Source: Streptomyces celluloflavus
GTDB taxonomy: Bacteria > Actinomycetota > Actinomycetes > Streptomycetales > Streptomycetaceae
Reading direction: 5' to 3'
DNA length: 64,000 nucleotides
NCBI GenBank assembly: GCA_000720995.1
Contig: JOEL01000010.1
Location: 1-64,000 of the forward strand
Shown: one piece after another, positions 17,271 to 25,168 of the stretch
Numbering within the stretch: the stretch's first letter is position 1
Layout of the letters: every line of letters starts with the position of its first letter
The notes under the pieces: model-generated
Database searches by the model: none
What the model was told of the DNA's origin: nothing
Seen by the model: only the letters and a program-made list of their open reading frames with translations
Made by a program: the position numbers and the translations under genes

Positions 17271-17771
17271 GTGGACGAACTGGTGGAGCGTGTCGACGAT
17301 CAAGATCGTGTGCTGGGGGTGGTCAGCCGTCGGAAGGCCATCCGGGAGGGTTGGCTGCATCGGGTCGCCGTGACGGTGTGTCGTGATGATCGTGGGCGGA
17401 TCCTCGTCCACCGGCGGTCGGAGCGGGTATCGCGCTTCCCCGGGCTCTATGAGGTCGAGGTCGGTGGCGCCGCGAATGTAGGCGAGACCTATGAACAGGC
17501 CGCCGCGCGGGAGCTGGCCGAAGAGCTGGGCATTCGTGCGCTGCCGCGCCTGCTGTTCACGTTCCTCAACCGCAGCGGTTTGAGCCCTCACTGGCTCGGC
17601 GTGCATGAAGCCGTGGTGCCGGATGCCGTGGTCGCCGACCCCGATGAGGTTGCCTGGCACGGCTGGCTGACCGAGCCGGAGCTGCGGTCGGCCCTGCTGG
17701 AGTGGCGCTTCACCCCCGACAGCCACGAAGCCTTCAGCCGGTATCTCGCGTTCCGGAGCGCGCAGTCCTGA
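17271..17771 (+). CDS. Nudix hydrolase, IDI/YfcD-like
   Basis: A 166-residue Nudix enzyme. The Nudix box is complete: Gly66, Glu72, Arg80-Glu81, Glu84-Glu85 and Gly87 (AARELAEELGI). The N-terminus LVERVDDQDRVLGVVSRRKAI is the mark of the isopentenyl-diphosphate-isomerase-like subgroup (YfcD type), whose substrates are mostly unknown. I chose GTG 17271 (VDELVERVDD), where homology should begin; upstream codons look unlike protein. Base composition here is somewhat lower in GC than flanking genes. Stands alone between the XRE gene and a short Cys-rich remnant. Confidence 0.85.
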   Translation: MDELVERVDDQDRVLGVVSRRKAIREGWLHRVAVTVCRDDRGRILVHRRSERVSRFPGLYEVEVGGAANVGETYEQAAARELAEELGIRALPRLLFTFLNRSGLSPHWLGVHEAVVPDAVVADPDEVAWHGWLTEPELRSALLEWRFTPDSHEAFSRYLAFRSAQS

Positions 17772-17832
17772 CCTCTCTCACCTTCCAAGAGTCGGTGATC
17801 TTTGGAGTTGGCGACAACTAGCTCGCTCCGTC

Positions 17833-17976
17833 TCACTTCGGGACGTCTCCGGTCGGTGCGGTTCGAGCCAGTGCGGCCTCAGCGTCGGTTTCCGGCTTTA
17901 CCCAACCACAGGCATCGCAGGTCAGAGCCCCGCACTGCCCACAGTTATCCGGGACAGGGCACGAGCGGGCATACGG
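17833..17976 (-). pseudogene. Remnant of a small Cys-rich protein
   Basis: In one minus-strand frame, about 45 codons read CPVPDNCGQCGALTC, DACGW and KPETDAEAALARTA before a stop at 17833. The two CxxC pairs look like a zinc ribbon and the rest looks coding. No start codon lies in frame nearby; an ATG at about 17971 is in the wrong frame by one base, so a single-base indel would restore a short complete gene. Either a decayed gene or one with an unusual start. Confidence 0.4.
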
Positions 17977-18057
17977 AGCAGGAGCCCGACCCCCGCACCC
18001 CTCGTGCGCGGATCCGCTGCCGCCGTCCGCGGCTGAGGTAGCGGCGCCCGTGTTGCG

Positions 18058-18063
18058 TACGAT
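18058..18063 (+). promoter_or_regulatory. -10 element for leaderless YdcF-family gene
   Basis: TACGAT ends six bases before the GTG at 18070. Confidence 0.6.
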
Positions 18064-18069
18064 ACGGGC

Positions 18070-19086
18070 GTGATCGCCTTTGCCCCCGCGGCCTTGTTTC
18101 TCGTTCTTTTCGGCTTCGGTGTTCTGCGGGACCGTCGGCGCTTCAGCAACGCCGTCTATCTGGGGCTCGCCGTCATCTGCCTGATGTTCGCGCTGCTGCC
18201 GGTGCTCGGCAGTGCCGGCGACAGCGGTCATCCGGTCCTGGGGTTGCTGGTGGTCGCGGTCCTCCTGGGCGTCCCCTTCCTCGGCGCCCTCGTGCTGCCG
18301 GTGTTCCTCCTGGCCAACGGCGTGAAAATGATCCGCAAGGAGGGGCGGCGCCCGGCGAACCTGCTCTCCTTTCTCGCCGGGCTCGGCATCTTCGGCCTCA
18401 TGGGACTGCTGATCACGGCCGCCGCCACGCAGTCCCGCGGGCTGGCGGTCGTCGCCGGCACCATTCTGCTGATCGTCGGCTATGTGTCGTTCCTCTTCTT
18501 CTGCTTCGTCGGGTACGCGTTCCTGTACGGCCGGATGCAGCCGCGCCGCGACATCGACTTCGTGGTGGTGCTCGGCTCAGGTCTGATCGGCGGCACAAAG
18601 GTTCCGCCGCTGCTCGCCAGCCGCCTCGAACGCGCGCGCAAGGTGCACGAGACGCAGGCGGCGCGCGGCAATCCGCCCGTGCTCATCACCTCCGGCGGCC
18701 AGGGCCCGGACGAGCGGCTCCCCGAGTCCCATGCCATGGCCGACTACCTCACCGGGCGCGGTTTCCCCGCCGAGCACATAACGCGCGAGGACAAGTCCCG
18801 CACCACCGAGGAGAATCTGGAGTACAGCAAGGCGATCATGTCGGCGGCCGGGCCGGACTACTCATGCGTGATCGTCACCAACAACTTCCATGCGTTCCGG
18901 GCCGCCCTGATGGCCCGGAAGACCGGTGTCAACGGCCAGGTGGTGGGCTCCCCGACGGCCGCGTACTTCTGGCCGAGCGCGACCATCCGCGAATTCGTCG
19001 CGGTCTTCCTCCAGCACAAGCTCGTCAATTTCACCGTCTGCGGTCTGCTCGCCCTCTGCGGGCTGTTCGCCTGGTGGTTGGCCTGA
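18070..19086 (+). CDS. YdcF/ElyC-family (DUF218) membrane protein
   Basis: A 338-residue protein with five or six N-terminal membrane helices (about residues 1-150), a DUF218 domain (about 160-310: FVVVLGSGL, ITSGGQGPDERLPESHAMADY, EDKSRTTEENLEYSK, VIVTNNFHAFRAALMARK) and a last helix. The DUF218 fold includes E. coli YdcF, SanA and ElyC, linked to envelope integrity and S-adenosylmethionine binding, but the reaction is unknown. Expressed from a leaderless message to judge by the -10 spacing. The following gene begins 190 bases later from its own promoter. Confidence 0.87.
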   Translation: MIAFAPAALFLVLFGFGVLRDRRRFSNAVYLGLAVICLMFALLPVLGSAGDSGHPVLGLLVVAVLLGVPFLGALVLPVFLLANGVKMIRKEGRRPANLLSFLAGLGIFGLMGLLITAAATQSRGLAVVAGTILLIVGYVSFLFFCFVGYAFLYGRMQPRRDIDFVVVLGSGLIGGTKVPPLLASRLERARKVHETQAARGNPPVLITSGGQGPDERLPESHAMADYLTGRGFPAEHITREDKSRTTEENLEYSKAIMSAAGPDYSCVIVTNNFHAFRAALMARKTGVNGQVVGSPTAAYFWPSATIREFVAVFLQHKLVNFTVCGLLALCGLFAWWLA

Positions 19087-19266
19087 CCGTCGCCCCGTGG
19101 CGTACTTCGTTACCGCCCGCCGCCAGACCGTCGCCCCCGTCGCCGTACGCACTTCACCGCCGCCCGCCGTCCGCCGCCTGACCCGTCGCCGTACCGCGCT
19201 CCACTGCCGTGCTGCCGGGACTCGTCCGGTGGTCCCGCTCGGGGCGGTGTCCGCGACGGTGGCCGG

Positions 19267-19272
19267 TAGCGT
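19267..19272 (+). promoter_or_regulatory. -10 element for leaderless GrpB gene
   Basis: TAGCGT ends six bases before the ATG at 19279. Confidence 0.6.
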
Positions 19273-19278
19273 CCGGGT

Positions 19279-19848
19279 ATGCCTTTTCCCGATGAGCGGC
19301 GGCCGGTCGCCGTGGTGGCGTACCGGGCGTCGTGGCCCGAGGAGTTCGAGCGGCTGGCCGGGCGGCTGCGGGCCGCGCTGGGGGATCTCGCGGTGGCGGT
19401 CGACCATGTGGGATCGACATCGGTTCCCGGGCTGCCGGCGAAGGACTGCGTCGATGTGCAGGTCCGGATGCGGTCGGTCGATGCGGCGCGGGACGTTCCG
19501 CTGCTCGCCGCGATCGGCTTCCGCTGCCGGCCCGAACCGTGGAACCGTACGGAGATCACCGCCGGACAGCACTGCGCCAAGCTCGTCTTCGCGCCACCGG
19601 TCGGAGAGCGCCCCTGCAATGTGCACCTCCGGGAGAGCGGCGGGCCCAACTCCCGTTACGCGCTGCTCTTCCGCGACTATCTGCGGGCCGACGCGGACGC
19701 GCGGCGGGCGTGGGGCGCGTTCAAGCGGCGCCTGTCGGTCAGCGTGCCCGACCTGCTGGACTACGGGCAGATCAAGGCCCCCGCCACGGATGTCCTGATG
19801 GGCGCGGCGGAGCGGTGGGCCGCCGAGGCGGGGTGGGTGGTGCCGTGA
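19279..19848 (+). CDS. GrpB family (UPF0157) nucleotidyltransferase-like protein
   Basis: A 189-residue member of the GrpB/UPF0157 family, which has a nucleotidyltransferase-like fold. Diagnostic segments are YRASWPEEFERLAGRLRAAL, DHVGSTSVPGLPAKDCVDVQ (containing the metal-binding acidic pair) and CNVHLRESGGPNSRYALLFRDYLRAD. Biochemical role is unknown in most members; some are fused to dephospho-CoA kinase. No ribosome site, but a -10 hexamer sits six bases before the ATG, arguing for leaderless translation. A 10-bp tandem repeat follows the gene. Confidence 0.9.
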   Translation: MPFPDERRPVAVVAYRASWPEEFERLAGRLRAALGDLAVAVDHVGSTSVPGLPAKDCVDVQVRMRSVDAARDVPLLAAIGFRCRPEPWNRTEITAGQHCAKLVFAPPVGERPCNVHLRESGGPNSRYALLFRDYLRADADARRAWGAFKRRLSVSVPDLLDYGQIKAPATDVLMGAAERWAAEAGWVVP

Positions 19849-19880
19849 CGCGGGCTGCGCCGTGCGGTGCGGACGCTCCG

Positions 19881-19940
19881 GTGCGGTCCGGTGCGGTCCA
19901 GCGCGGTCCGATGCGGTCCAGTGCGGTCCAATGCGGCCCG
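19881..19940. repeat. 10-bp tandem repeat, six copies
   Basis: Six consecutive units of (G/A)(T/C)GCGGTCC(G/A) with exact 10-base spacing from 19881; the last copy has C for T at position 7. Located between the GrpB gene and the promoter of the membrane protein/regulator pair. Confidence 0.92.
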
Positions 19941-19961
19941 TCGGGGCGTGGTTGTGGTGAT

Positions 19962-19992
19962 GGAAGGTACTTGTCGTTTTGGAAAGTACTTG
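19962..19992 (+). promoter_or_regulatory. Two-copy operator upstream of membrane protein/regulator pair
   Basis: GGAAGGTACTTG (19962) and GGAAAGTACTTG (19981) are 19 bases apart; each contains the AAGTACTT-type dyad. They end 40 bases before the start of the operon, the right place for autoregulation by the HTH_34 protein encoded second. Confidence 0.65.
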
Positions 19993-20031
19993 GCATTGTT
20001 GAACCATCGTCATCAGACAGGGGAGGCAGGC

Positions 20032-20451
20032 ATGTCCGAGTACGCCGCGAAGGACGCGTCGGACGCACTGGCCCGCGCGCGGGAACTTGGCTCCAGCGTG
20101 CGCGGTAGCGGGCGGTGGTACGTCCGCTATCAAGTGATCTTCGGGTGCGCGGCCGCCCTCTGCGTGCTCGCCATCGGGCTGCTGCACCATCCGTACGGCG
20201 TGGCGCTCGGCACCGGGTTCTGGGTCGTCGTGATCGCGGGGCTGTCGGTCTATTCGGCCAGGCAGCGCGTCGTCGGCCGCGGGTTCGCGCTGCGGCACGG
20301 CGGCCTGATCGCCACCTGGGGGGTGCTGAACGGCGCGGTGCTGGCCGGCGGCGTGACCTGGTTCCCGGGCGTCGCGGCCTGGTGGGTGCCGGGCGCGGTG
20401 GCCGTGGCGCTGCCCGGTCTGGTCGGCGGCTTCCTGGCGGCCCGGCGGTGA
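20032..20451 (+). CDS. Four-TM membrane protein paired with a winged-helix regulator
   Basis: A 139-residue protein with four hydrophobic helices in two pairs (about residues 33-50, 55-74, 88-107 and 113-134) after a hydrophilic start (AKDASDALARARELGSSV). The family is not one I can name. ATG 20032 lies five bases after GGGAGG. Its stop overlaps the start of the downstream DNA-binding protein (GTGA), so the two are translationally coupled. Pairs of this kind are common in actinobacteria; the membrane partner may sense a membrane or drug signal, but this is guesswork. Confidence 0.8.
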   Translation: MSEYAAKDASDALARARELGSSVRGSGRWYVRYQVIFGCAAALCVLAIGLLHHPYGVALGTGFWVVVIAGLSVYSARQRVVGRGFALRHGGLIATWGVLNGAVLAGGVTWFPGVAAWWVPGAVAVALPGLVGGFLAARR

Positions 20452-20774
20452 CGCGTCCGGGTCCCGGTACCCATCCGCGCCACGGGCTCGACGAGGTGAT
20501 CCACGCGCCGGTCCGGTTCTCGGTCATGGCGGCCCTGGCGGCCGCCGACAAGGCCGAGTTCGCCTTCGTCCGGGACACCGTCGAGGTGAGCGATTCGGTG
20601 CTGTCGCGGCAGGTGGCCACTCTGGAGAAGGCTGGCTATGTCGCGGTCACCAAGGGGTACGTCGGCAAACGCCCGCGTACCTGGCTCGCCCTCACCGCGG
20701 ACGGCCGCACCGCCTTCGCCGCCCACTGCGACGCCTTGCGGGCGATCGCGGGAGGCGATGTCGCGGACGGGTAG
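20448..20774 (+). CDS. HTH_34 winged-helix transcriptional regulator
   Basis: A 108-residue regulator of the short winged-helix (HTH_34, PadR/MarR-related) type. Recognisable parts: LDEVIHAPVRFSVMAALA, then EFAFVRDTVEVSDSVLSRQVATLEKAGYV (helix-turn-helix), the wing VTKGYVGKRPRTWLALT and the terminal helix DGRTAFAAHCDALRAI. It has no separate ligand domain, so signal input may come through its membrane partner. GTG 20448 overlaps the previous stop. Likely binds the AAGTACTT repeats before the operon. Confidence 0.85.
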   Translation: MTRPGPGTHPRHGLDEVIHAPVRFSVMAALAAADKAEFAFVRDTVEVSDSVLSRQVATLEKAGYVAVTKGYVGKRPRTWLALTADGRTAFAAHCDALRAIAGGDVADG

Positions 20775-21037
20775 GGGCGGATGCGTAGGGGTGGACGGGT
20801 GGGGGCGGATGGCGGGGGATCTCTTCACGGTTCCTCTCCAGTGCTCCGTTCCACCGTTCCTCCCAGCGCTCCGCTCTACCGTTCCCTGCGGTCGGGTGGG
20901 CGTGTGGTGCCGATTCCTGATTCCGGATTCCCGGTACCCGGCGGCTGACATAACCGGGCGTACCTGGCGGAGAACCCCGGCGCCCGCGCCGTACCGCCGA
21001 CCGCCGAGGGCCCGCGTGCCGGTGGCCGGATCGCGTA

Positions 21038-21427
21038 CTACGCCGGGGACATGACCTCGTAGAGGTTGTGGGCATCGTCGGTGAAATACAGGCCGCGGGC
21101 GCACAGCGGGTGGTTGGTACGGCCGTTGCCCGGCCGGGCGGGGTCGTCGCCGTACGGGATGCCGGCGGCCCGGAGGCGGGTGAGGATCGCGTCGAACGTG
21201 TCGGGGGTGACGTCGAAGGCCAGGTGGTGGCCCATGGGAGGCCCGTCGGCCGGTATGTCGGCCGTCATGAAGTCGAGGGTGAGCGTTTCGTTCACGCGGA
21301 CGGGGGCGAAGTGCCCGTCGCGACCGGCCGGCGGGAGTTCCGGCAGCCCCATCACCGAGGCGAAGAACCGGGCGGCGGCGCGGTGGTCGGTGGCGGGGAC
21401 GATGGTGTGGTTGAGGGTGACGGTCAT
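21038..21427 (-). CDS. VOC/glyoxalase-fold protein
   Basis: A 129-residue single vicinal-oxygen-chelate domain with two beta-alpha-beta-beta-beta modules: LNHTIVPATDHRAAARFFAS (with His as first metal ligand), HHLAFDV at the module junction and GLYFTDDAHNLYEVM with the final Glu ligand. Substrate unknown; family members include glyoxalases, dioxygenases and antibiotic-resistance proteins. Its ATG overlaps the stop of the upstream TetR gene by four bases, so the TetR protein very probably controls both. Confidence 0.88.
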   Translation of the reverse strand: MTVTLNHTIVPATDHRAAARFFASVMGLPELPPAGRDGHFAPVRVNETLTLDFMTADIPADGPPMGHHLAFDVTPDTFDAILTRLRAAGIPYGDDPARPGNGRTNHPLCARGLYFTDDAHNLYEVMSPA

Positions 21428-22119
21428 CGTGCGCTCCCGGGGTGGGTGAGGGTGCCGTGCAGCAGTACGGCGATGAGTTCTTCGGGTGAGAGGGGTACGT
21501 CGTCCTCGGCGATCGGCGTCCGCAACCGGGCGAAGAGCAGGCCGAGGAAGGCGGCGGCGACCTTTTCGGGGCTCAGGCGCAGGGCGTCCCGGTCGGGTTC
21601 GATCAGTTCGGCCACGCTGTCGCGGAGGGCGGCGAGGGACTGCGTCCGGCCGTCCGGTGTCCGGCCGTCCGGCGGCGGGCGGTCGCCGGGGCGGGCGGGG
21701 CCGCCGCGGCGGTGACCGGAGGCGTGCAGGGCGCCGACCAGGGTGCCCAGCCGCTCCAGGTGGGCGCGGACCGCCTCGGCGGCTTCGGCCAGCCGTACGG
21801 CGAGTGGTTCGTCCAGGGAGATGGAGCCGAGTGTGCGCAGGACATGGTCCGTACCGAGCGCCTCGGCGACGCAGGCGTCCAGTACCTCGCTCTTGTCCTT
21901 GAAGGCCCGGAAGATCGTGGCTTCCCCGATGCCGGCGGCGCGCGCGATCTGACCGGTGGTGGCCGCGGCCCCGTACTCGGCGACCAGCGGCAGCGCCGCC
22001 GCCACGATCATGGCCCGCCGCTGCTCGACGTTCATGCCGGGGGCGCGGCGGCGGGGAACGGCGGCCGAAGGCCGTTCTTCGTTTCGGGGTGGGCGCTGCG
22101 GAGGAGAGGGCGGAGGCAT
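21424..22119 (-). CDS. TetR-family repressor controlling the VOC gene
   Basis: A 231-residue TetR regulator. After 28 Pro/Arg-rich residues the DNA-binding domain runs NVEQRRAMIVAAALPLVAEYG, then TTGQIARAAGIGEATIFRAFKDKSEVL; the ligand domain follows. ATG 22119 lies seven bases after a -10-like TACTGT, consistent with a leaderless message, although an internal ATG at 22035 (MNVEQ) would trim the low-complexity start. The operon with the VOC gene is headed by a perfect palindrome between its -35 and -10, so it is autoregulated. The inducer is unknown. Confidence 0.9.
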   Translation of the reverse strand: MPPPSPPQRPPRNEERPSAAVPRRRAPGMNVEQRRAMIVAAALPLVAEYGAAATTGQIARAAGIGEATIFRAFKDKSEVLDACVAEALGTDHVLRTLGSISLDEPLAVRLAEAAEAVRAHLERLGTLVGALHASGHRRGGPARPGDRPPPDGRTPDGRTQSLAALRDSVAELIEPDRDALRLSPEKVAAAFLGLLFARLRTPIAEDDVPLSPEELIAVLLHGTLTHPGSAR

Positions 22120-22126
22120 GCGCGGG

Positions 22127-22156
22127 ACAGTACGGAGTGAATGCTCACTCCGTCAA
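22127..22156 (-). promoter_or_regulatory. TetR operator inside the tetR-VOC promoter
   Basis: Perfect palindrome ACGGAGTGA-ATGC-TCACTCCGT (22132-22153). On the minus strand it fills the 18-base gap between TTGACG (-35) and TACTGT (-10). Confidence 0.9.
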
Positions 22157-22248
22157 CGAGTTATCCCCTTCGCCCAGTTGCCCCGTCCCGCCTCCGGAGC
22201 GAAAACAGGCAAGCCCGCGAACGCCGGGCGGTGAGCAGGGGGGCCTCC

Positions 22249-22254
22249 TAGGAT
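22249..22254 (+). promoter_or_regulatory. -10 element for leaderless methyltransferase gene
   Basis: TAGGAT ends six bases before the ATG at 22261. Confidence 0.6.
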
Positions 22255-22260
22255 CGGCGG

Positions 22261-23100
22261 ATGACGACGGAACAGGAAGTGTTTCTGCGGGCGTTCCACG
22301 CCTCGCATCCGGCGGTGACCGCGCGGGCGATGTCCCGGGGCCGGGCGGCGGACGGTCGGTCCAGCTACGCGATCCTGCGGGACCGGATGGCCGGGCGCGA
22401 CCGGGTGCTGGATCTCGCCTGCGGCGACGGGCTGTTGCTGGAGCTGCTGGCCGAGGCGGGGGAAGGGCAGGGGAGCGGCGGTCGCGGGCGGGAGCTCGCC
22501 GGACTGGATCTCTCCGCCGAGGAGTTGGCGCTGGCGCGCCGCCGTCCGGGCGTCGGGCGAGCCGATCTGCGCGTCGGGCGGGCACAGCAACTCCCGTTCC
22601 GAGACGGGCAGTTCGACGGCTGTGTGTCGCATATGGCGCTGATGCTGATGAGCGACGCCGAGCAGGTCGCCGCGGAACTGGCGCGGGTGCTGGGGCCGGG
22701 CGGTGTGCTGGCCGCGGTCCTGGGCGGCGGGCCCGGTGGCGACGAGGCGTACGAGAGGTTTCTGCGGCTGGCGCGGCCGCTGTTCGACGCGGCGCCGGCG
22801 GCGAAGCGGATTCCGCTTCTGGGGGACCGGCGGCTCCGTAGCCGCGAAGGGTTCGACGAGGTCTTCGGGCCCGCCGGGTTCGGCCCGGCGGAGTGGGAGA
22901 CCGTGGCGATCGATCTGACCGGTTCGCCGGAGCAGGTGTGGGAGACGGTGAGTGGGATCTACGATCTCGGCCTGTTCGGCGCCGGGGCCACGGCCGAGCT
23001 CCGGGCCCGCTTCGAGGCGGAGTCGGCGGCGACGGCGCTGCCGGACGGCCGGATTCCGTGCGCGATGCGGGTACATATCGCGACGGTGCGCCGGGGATGA
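22261..23100 (+). CDS. Class I SAM-dependent methyltransferase
   Basis: A 279-residue methyltransferase. Motif I is VLDLACGDGLLLELL (about residues 49-63), the acidic residue after strand 2 is in LAGLDLSAEEL, motif post-I is QQLPFRDGQFDGCVSHMALM, and VLGPGGVLAAVL is the family's strand-4 loop. Resembles UbiE/COQ5-type enzymes but with an N-terminal helix (FLRAFHASHPAVTARAM) of its own; substrate not predictable. Divergent from the TetR-VOC operon and probably leaderless. Confidence 0.87.
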   Translation: MTTEQEVFLRAFHASHPAVTARAMSRGRAADGRSSYAILRDRMAGRDRVLDLACGDGLLLELLAEAGEGQGSGGRGRELAGLDLSAEELALARRRPGVGRADLRVGRAQQLPFRDGQFDGCVSHMALMLMSDAEQVAAELARVLGPGGVLAAVLGGGPGGDEAYERFLRLARPLFDAAPAAKRIPLLGDRRLRSREGFDEVFGPAGFGPAEWETVAIDLTGSPEQVWETVSGIYDLGLFGAGATAELRARFEAESAATALPDGRIPCAMRVHIATVRRG

Positions 23101-23219
23101 GACGGCGGTGATCGGCGCGCGGGCTCGCCCTGCGCGCCCGTCGCCGCGAGCGAACGCGGTATCCAGGACACGGTGTCGCGGACGGCAGGGTGGCGGACCG
23201 GGTACGGGCAGGGGCAGAC

Positions 23220-23573
23220 CTAGGCCGGATGACGCTGCGGGTAAGTGGCCTCCAGGTGTGCCATGTGGGCGCGGCCCCAGGCGCCGAGCGGTGACAGGGC
23301 CTCGTTGAGGGAGGCGCCGAGGTCGGTGAGGGAGTACTCGACCTTCGGGGGGATCTGCGCGTAGACCTCGCGGTGCACGATGGCGTCCGCCTCCAGTTCG
23401 CGTAGCTGCTGGCTGAGCACCTTCTCGCTGATCTTCGGCAGTTCCCGCCTCAGCTCGCCGAACCGGCGCGGCTGCTCGGCCAGTGCCCACAGCAGCAGGA
23501 CCTTCCACTTCCCGCCGATGACGTCCACGGCCGCGTCCACACCGCAGGTGTACGGACCGTTGCGTGCGCCCAT
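23220..23573 (-). CDS. HxlR-family winged-helix regulator
   Basis: A 117-residue regulator of the HxlR family: CGVDAAVDVIGGKWKVLLLWAL opens the domain, RRFGELRRELPKISEKVLSQQL is the helix-turn-helix, and VEYSLTDLGASL the end of the wing. Its N-terminal Cys (YTCGVDAA) corresponds to the redox-sensing Cys of HypR/QorR-type members, so sensing of aldehydes or quinones is possible. ATG 23573 follows AGGGGA by seven bases; upstream codons in the same frame are an octamer repeat and are not part of the gene. No obvious target gene is adjacent. Confidence 0.9.
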   Translation of the reverse strand: MGARNGPYTCGVDAAVDVIGGKWKVLLLWALAEQPRRFGELRRELPKISEKVLSQQLRELEADAIVHREVYAQIPPKVEYSLTDLGASLNEALSPLGAWGRAHMAHLEATYPQRHPA

Positions 23574-23660
23574 GAGGTGTGTCCCCTGTCTGTCGTTCGT
23601 CGCGTTGTCCAGCTGTCGTCCAACTGTCGCGCCGCCGTCGCGTCTTCGTGCGTTGTCGTT

Positions 23661-23756
<96 letters not shown>

Positions 23757-23849
23757 GGTGGCGCCGGCTGTGCCGGTGGCCGCGATACGGGATAACGGTG
23801 GTCGCCCGTCCGATGTTCCCCGGGGCCCGGGGAGGGAGCCGGGGTGGCG

Positions 23850-24631
23850 TCAGGTGCGGACCGTCCAGATCCAGCCCGGTGGAGTCAGCCCGAGGGTGCG
23901 CGCGACCGACCGGGAGGCGTGGTTGGCGGCGGTGGTGCTGTGGAAGAGCACCTCCTTGTGGCGGCGTTCGCGCTGTGACCAGGCCGCCACGACGGCGGGG
24001 CGAGGCGGCGGCCGCGGAAGTCGGCCCGGGGCCAGATGCCCGCCTCCGCCGCGGTGTCGTTCGATGCCGGGGAGAAGCAGATGGAGACCGGCGAGTTGTC
24101 GTGCACGGCCATCGCCCACTCGCCCGTCTCCCCGCGGATCAGCTCGGCCACTCGCCGGGCTGCCAGTTGTCGGGACGGTTCAGGCGCTGCGCCGGGCGCC
24201 GCCCTTCGGCGTTCGATACGAGGAGGGGCGGCGGGGCCGGGGTGTGGGCGGCGAGCCGCTCCGGGAAGACGAAACAGGGGCCGCCCGCCACCACCGCCGT
24301 CCGGTCGTCAAGGGACGCGGCCAGTGCGGTGAGTGCGCGCGGTGGCTCGTCCGGTGTGTACTCCTGCTCGCTGCCGCTGCTCGCTGCCGCTGCCGCTGCC
24401 GCTGCCGCTGTCGTGGAGGAGGGCGGGAGCGTCGATGTCCGGCGCCAGGGCCAGTAGCCGTGCGCGGGGTGACCAGGCCCATACCGCCCGCACTGCCTTG
24501 TCCCGCACGGTCGCCGTACGGTTCCCCGAGGCCGGGGTGAGTCCGTGGATCGCGTCGGCTTCCAGGGCCGGCGGCCGTTCTTCGTCCCAGATCATGGCGG
24601 GAGGCCAGGGCCTGTCGTCGGAGGGCGGCAC
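23850..24631 (-). pseudogene. Frameshifted GNAT-family acetyltransferase
   Basis: Reading leftward from GTG 24631 (behind AAGGGG), a protein of about 260 residues is split over frames. Part 1 starts PPSDDRPWPPAMIWDEERPP and runs into Ser-Gly repeats; part 2 (YTPDEPPRALTALAASLDD to RPDNWQPGEW) is in another frame after a GGCAGC tract near 24370-24415; part 3 (AELIRGETGEWAMAVHDN to WPRADFRGRR) is shifted by one base near 24148; part 4 (EVLFHSTTAANHASRSVA to IWTVR) is shifted again near 24005. Parts 3 and 4 together give the GNAT acetyl-CoA fold and its terminal strand. At least three indels argue for a true pseudogene rather than one sequencing error. Confidence 0.75.
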
Positions 24632-24659
24632 CCCCTTCGTCGCCCACCGGCCGCCGGGG

Positions 24660-25073
24660 TCACAGTCCCTGTGCGGCCATCCAGTCCGGGTCGGGGTCGA
24701 TGGTCTGGAGTACCTCGATCAGGGTGCCTTCGGGGCTCCAGACGTTGAAGCGGCGCTGGCCCCAGGGCTCGTCGCGCAGGGGTTCCGCGATGGGGACGCC
24801 GGCCGCGCGCAGGGTGGCCTCCTCGGCCGCGGCGTCCGCCACCAGGAAGCCGAGGAGGACGCCGCCGGTCTCCTGGGTGCGGAAGTCCGCGGGCATGGCG
24901 GCGTGTCCGCGCTGGGTGAAGTCCAGGGTGAATTCCGGGTGTTGGGGGTGCTGGAGCGAGGTGTACCAGCCCAGGTCCGCGAGGGTGCGGAAGCCGAAGT
25001 GGTCGACATAGAAGCGCGTGCTGGCGGCGACGTCGTCGGTGAGCAGGGCGGTGCCGAGCTTGGCGAAGCGCAT
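24660..25073 (-). CDS. VOC/glyoxalase-fold protein
   Basis: A 137-residue vicinal-oxygen-chelate protein: RFAKLGTALLTDDVAASTRF, YVDHFGFRTLADLGWYTSLQ, TGGVLLGFLVADAAAEEATL and NVWSPEGTLIEVLQ with the closing Glu. The alternating beta-alpha pattern is clear; metal ligands are less so, and binding or resistance functions are as likely as catalysis. It diverges from a TetR gene, with a long dyad between them, so the TetR protein likely represses it. Substrate unknown. Confidence 0.88.
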   Translation of the reverse strand: MRFAKLGTALLTDDVAASTRFYVDHFGFRTLADLGWYTSLQHPQHPEFTLDFTQRGHAAMPADFRTQETGGVLLGFLVADAAAEEATLRAAGVPIAEPLRDEPWGQRRFNVWSPEGTLIEVLQTIDPDPDWMAAQGL

Positions 25074-25132
25074 ACGGGTCCTCTTTCCGTTCTCCGTTGC
25101 CGCGGGCTGCTGGGGGCGCCGCGATCCGGGTT

Positions 25133-25168
25133 AACCACTCCAGTTGTAGTACTCTGGGTGTAGTGGTT
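25133..25168. promoter_or_regulatory. Dyad between VOC gene and divergent TetR gene
   Basis: AACCACT (25133) and AGTGGTT (25162) are inverted around a central AGTACT that shares the same axis. The 36-base element is in the divergent promoter region and is noticeably AT-richer than its surroundings; probable TetR operator. Confidence 0.6.

Noticed and set aside
16546-20774. Genomic island or prophage in the lower-GC part of the accessory region
   Set aside because: No integrase, tRNA, att repeat or phage gene; the drop in GC is small and limited to the Nudix region.
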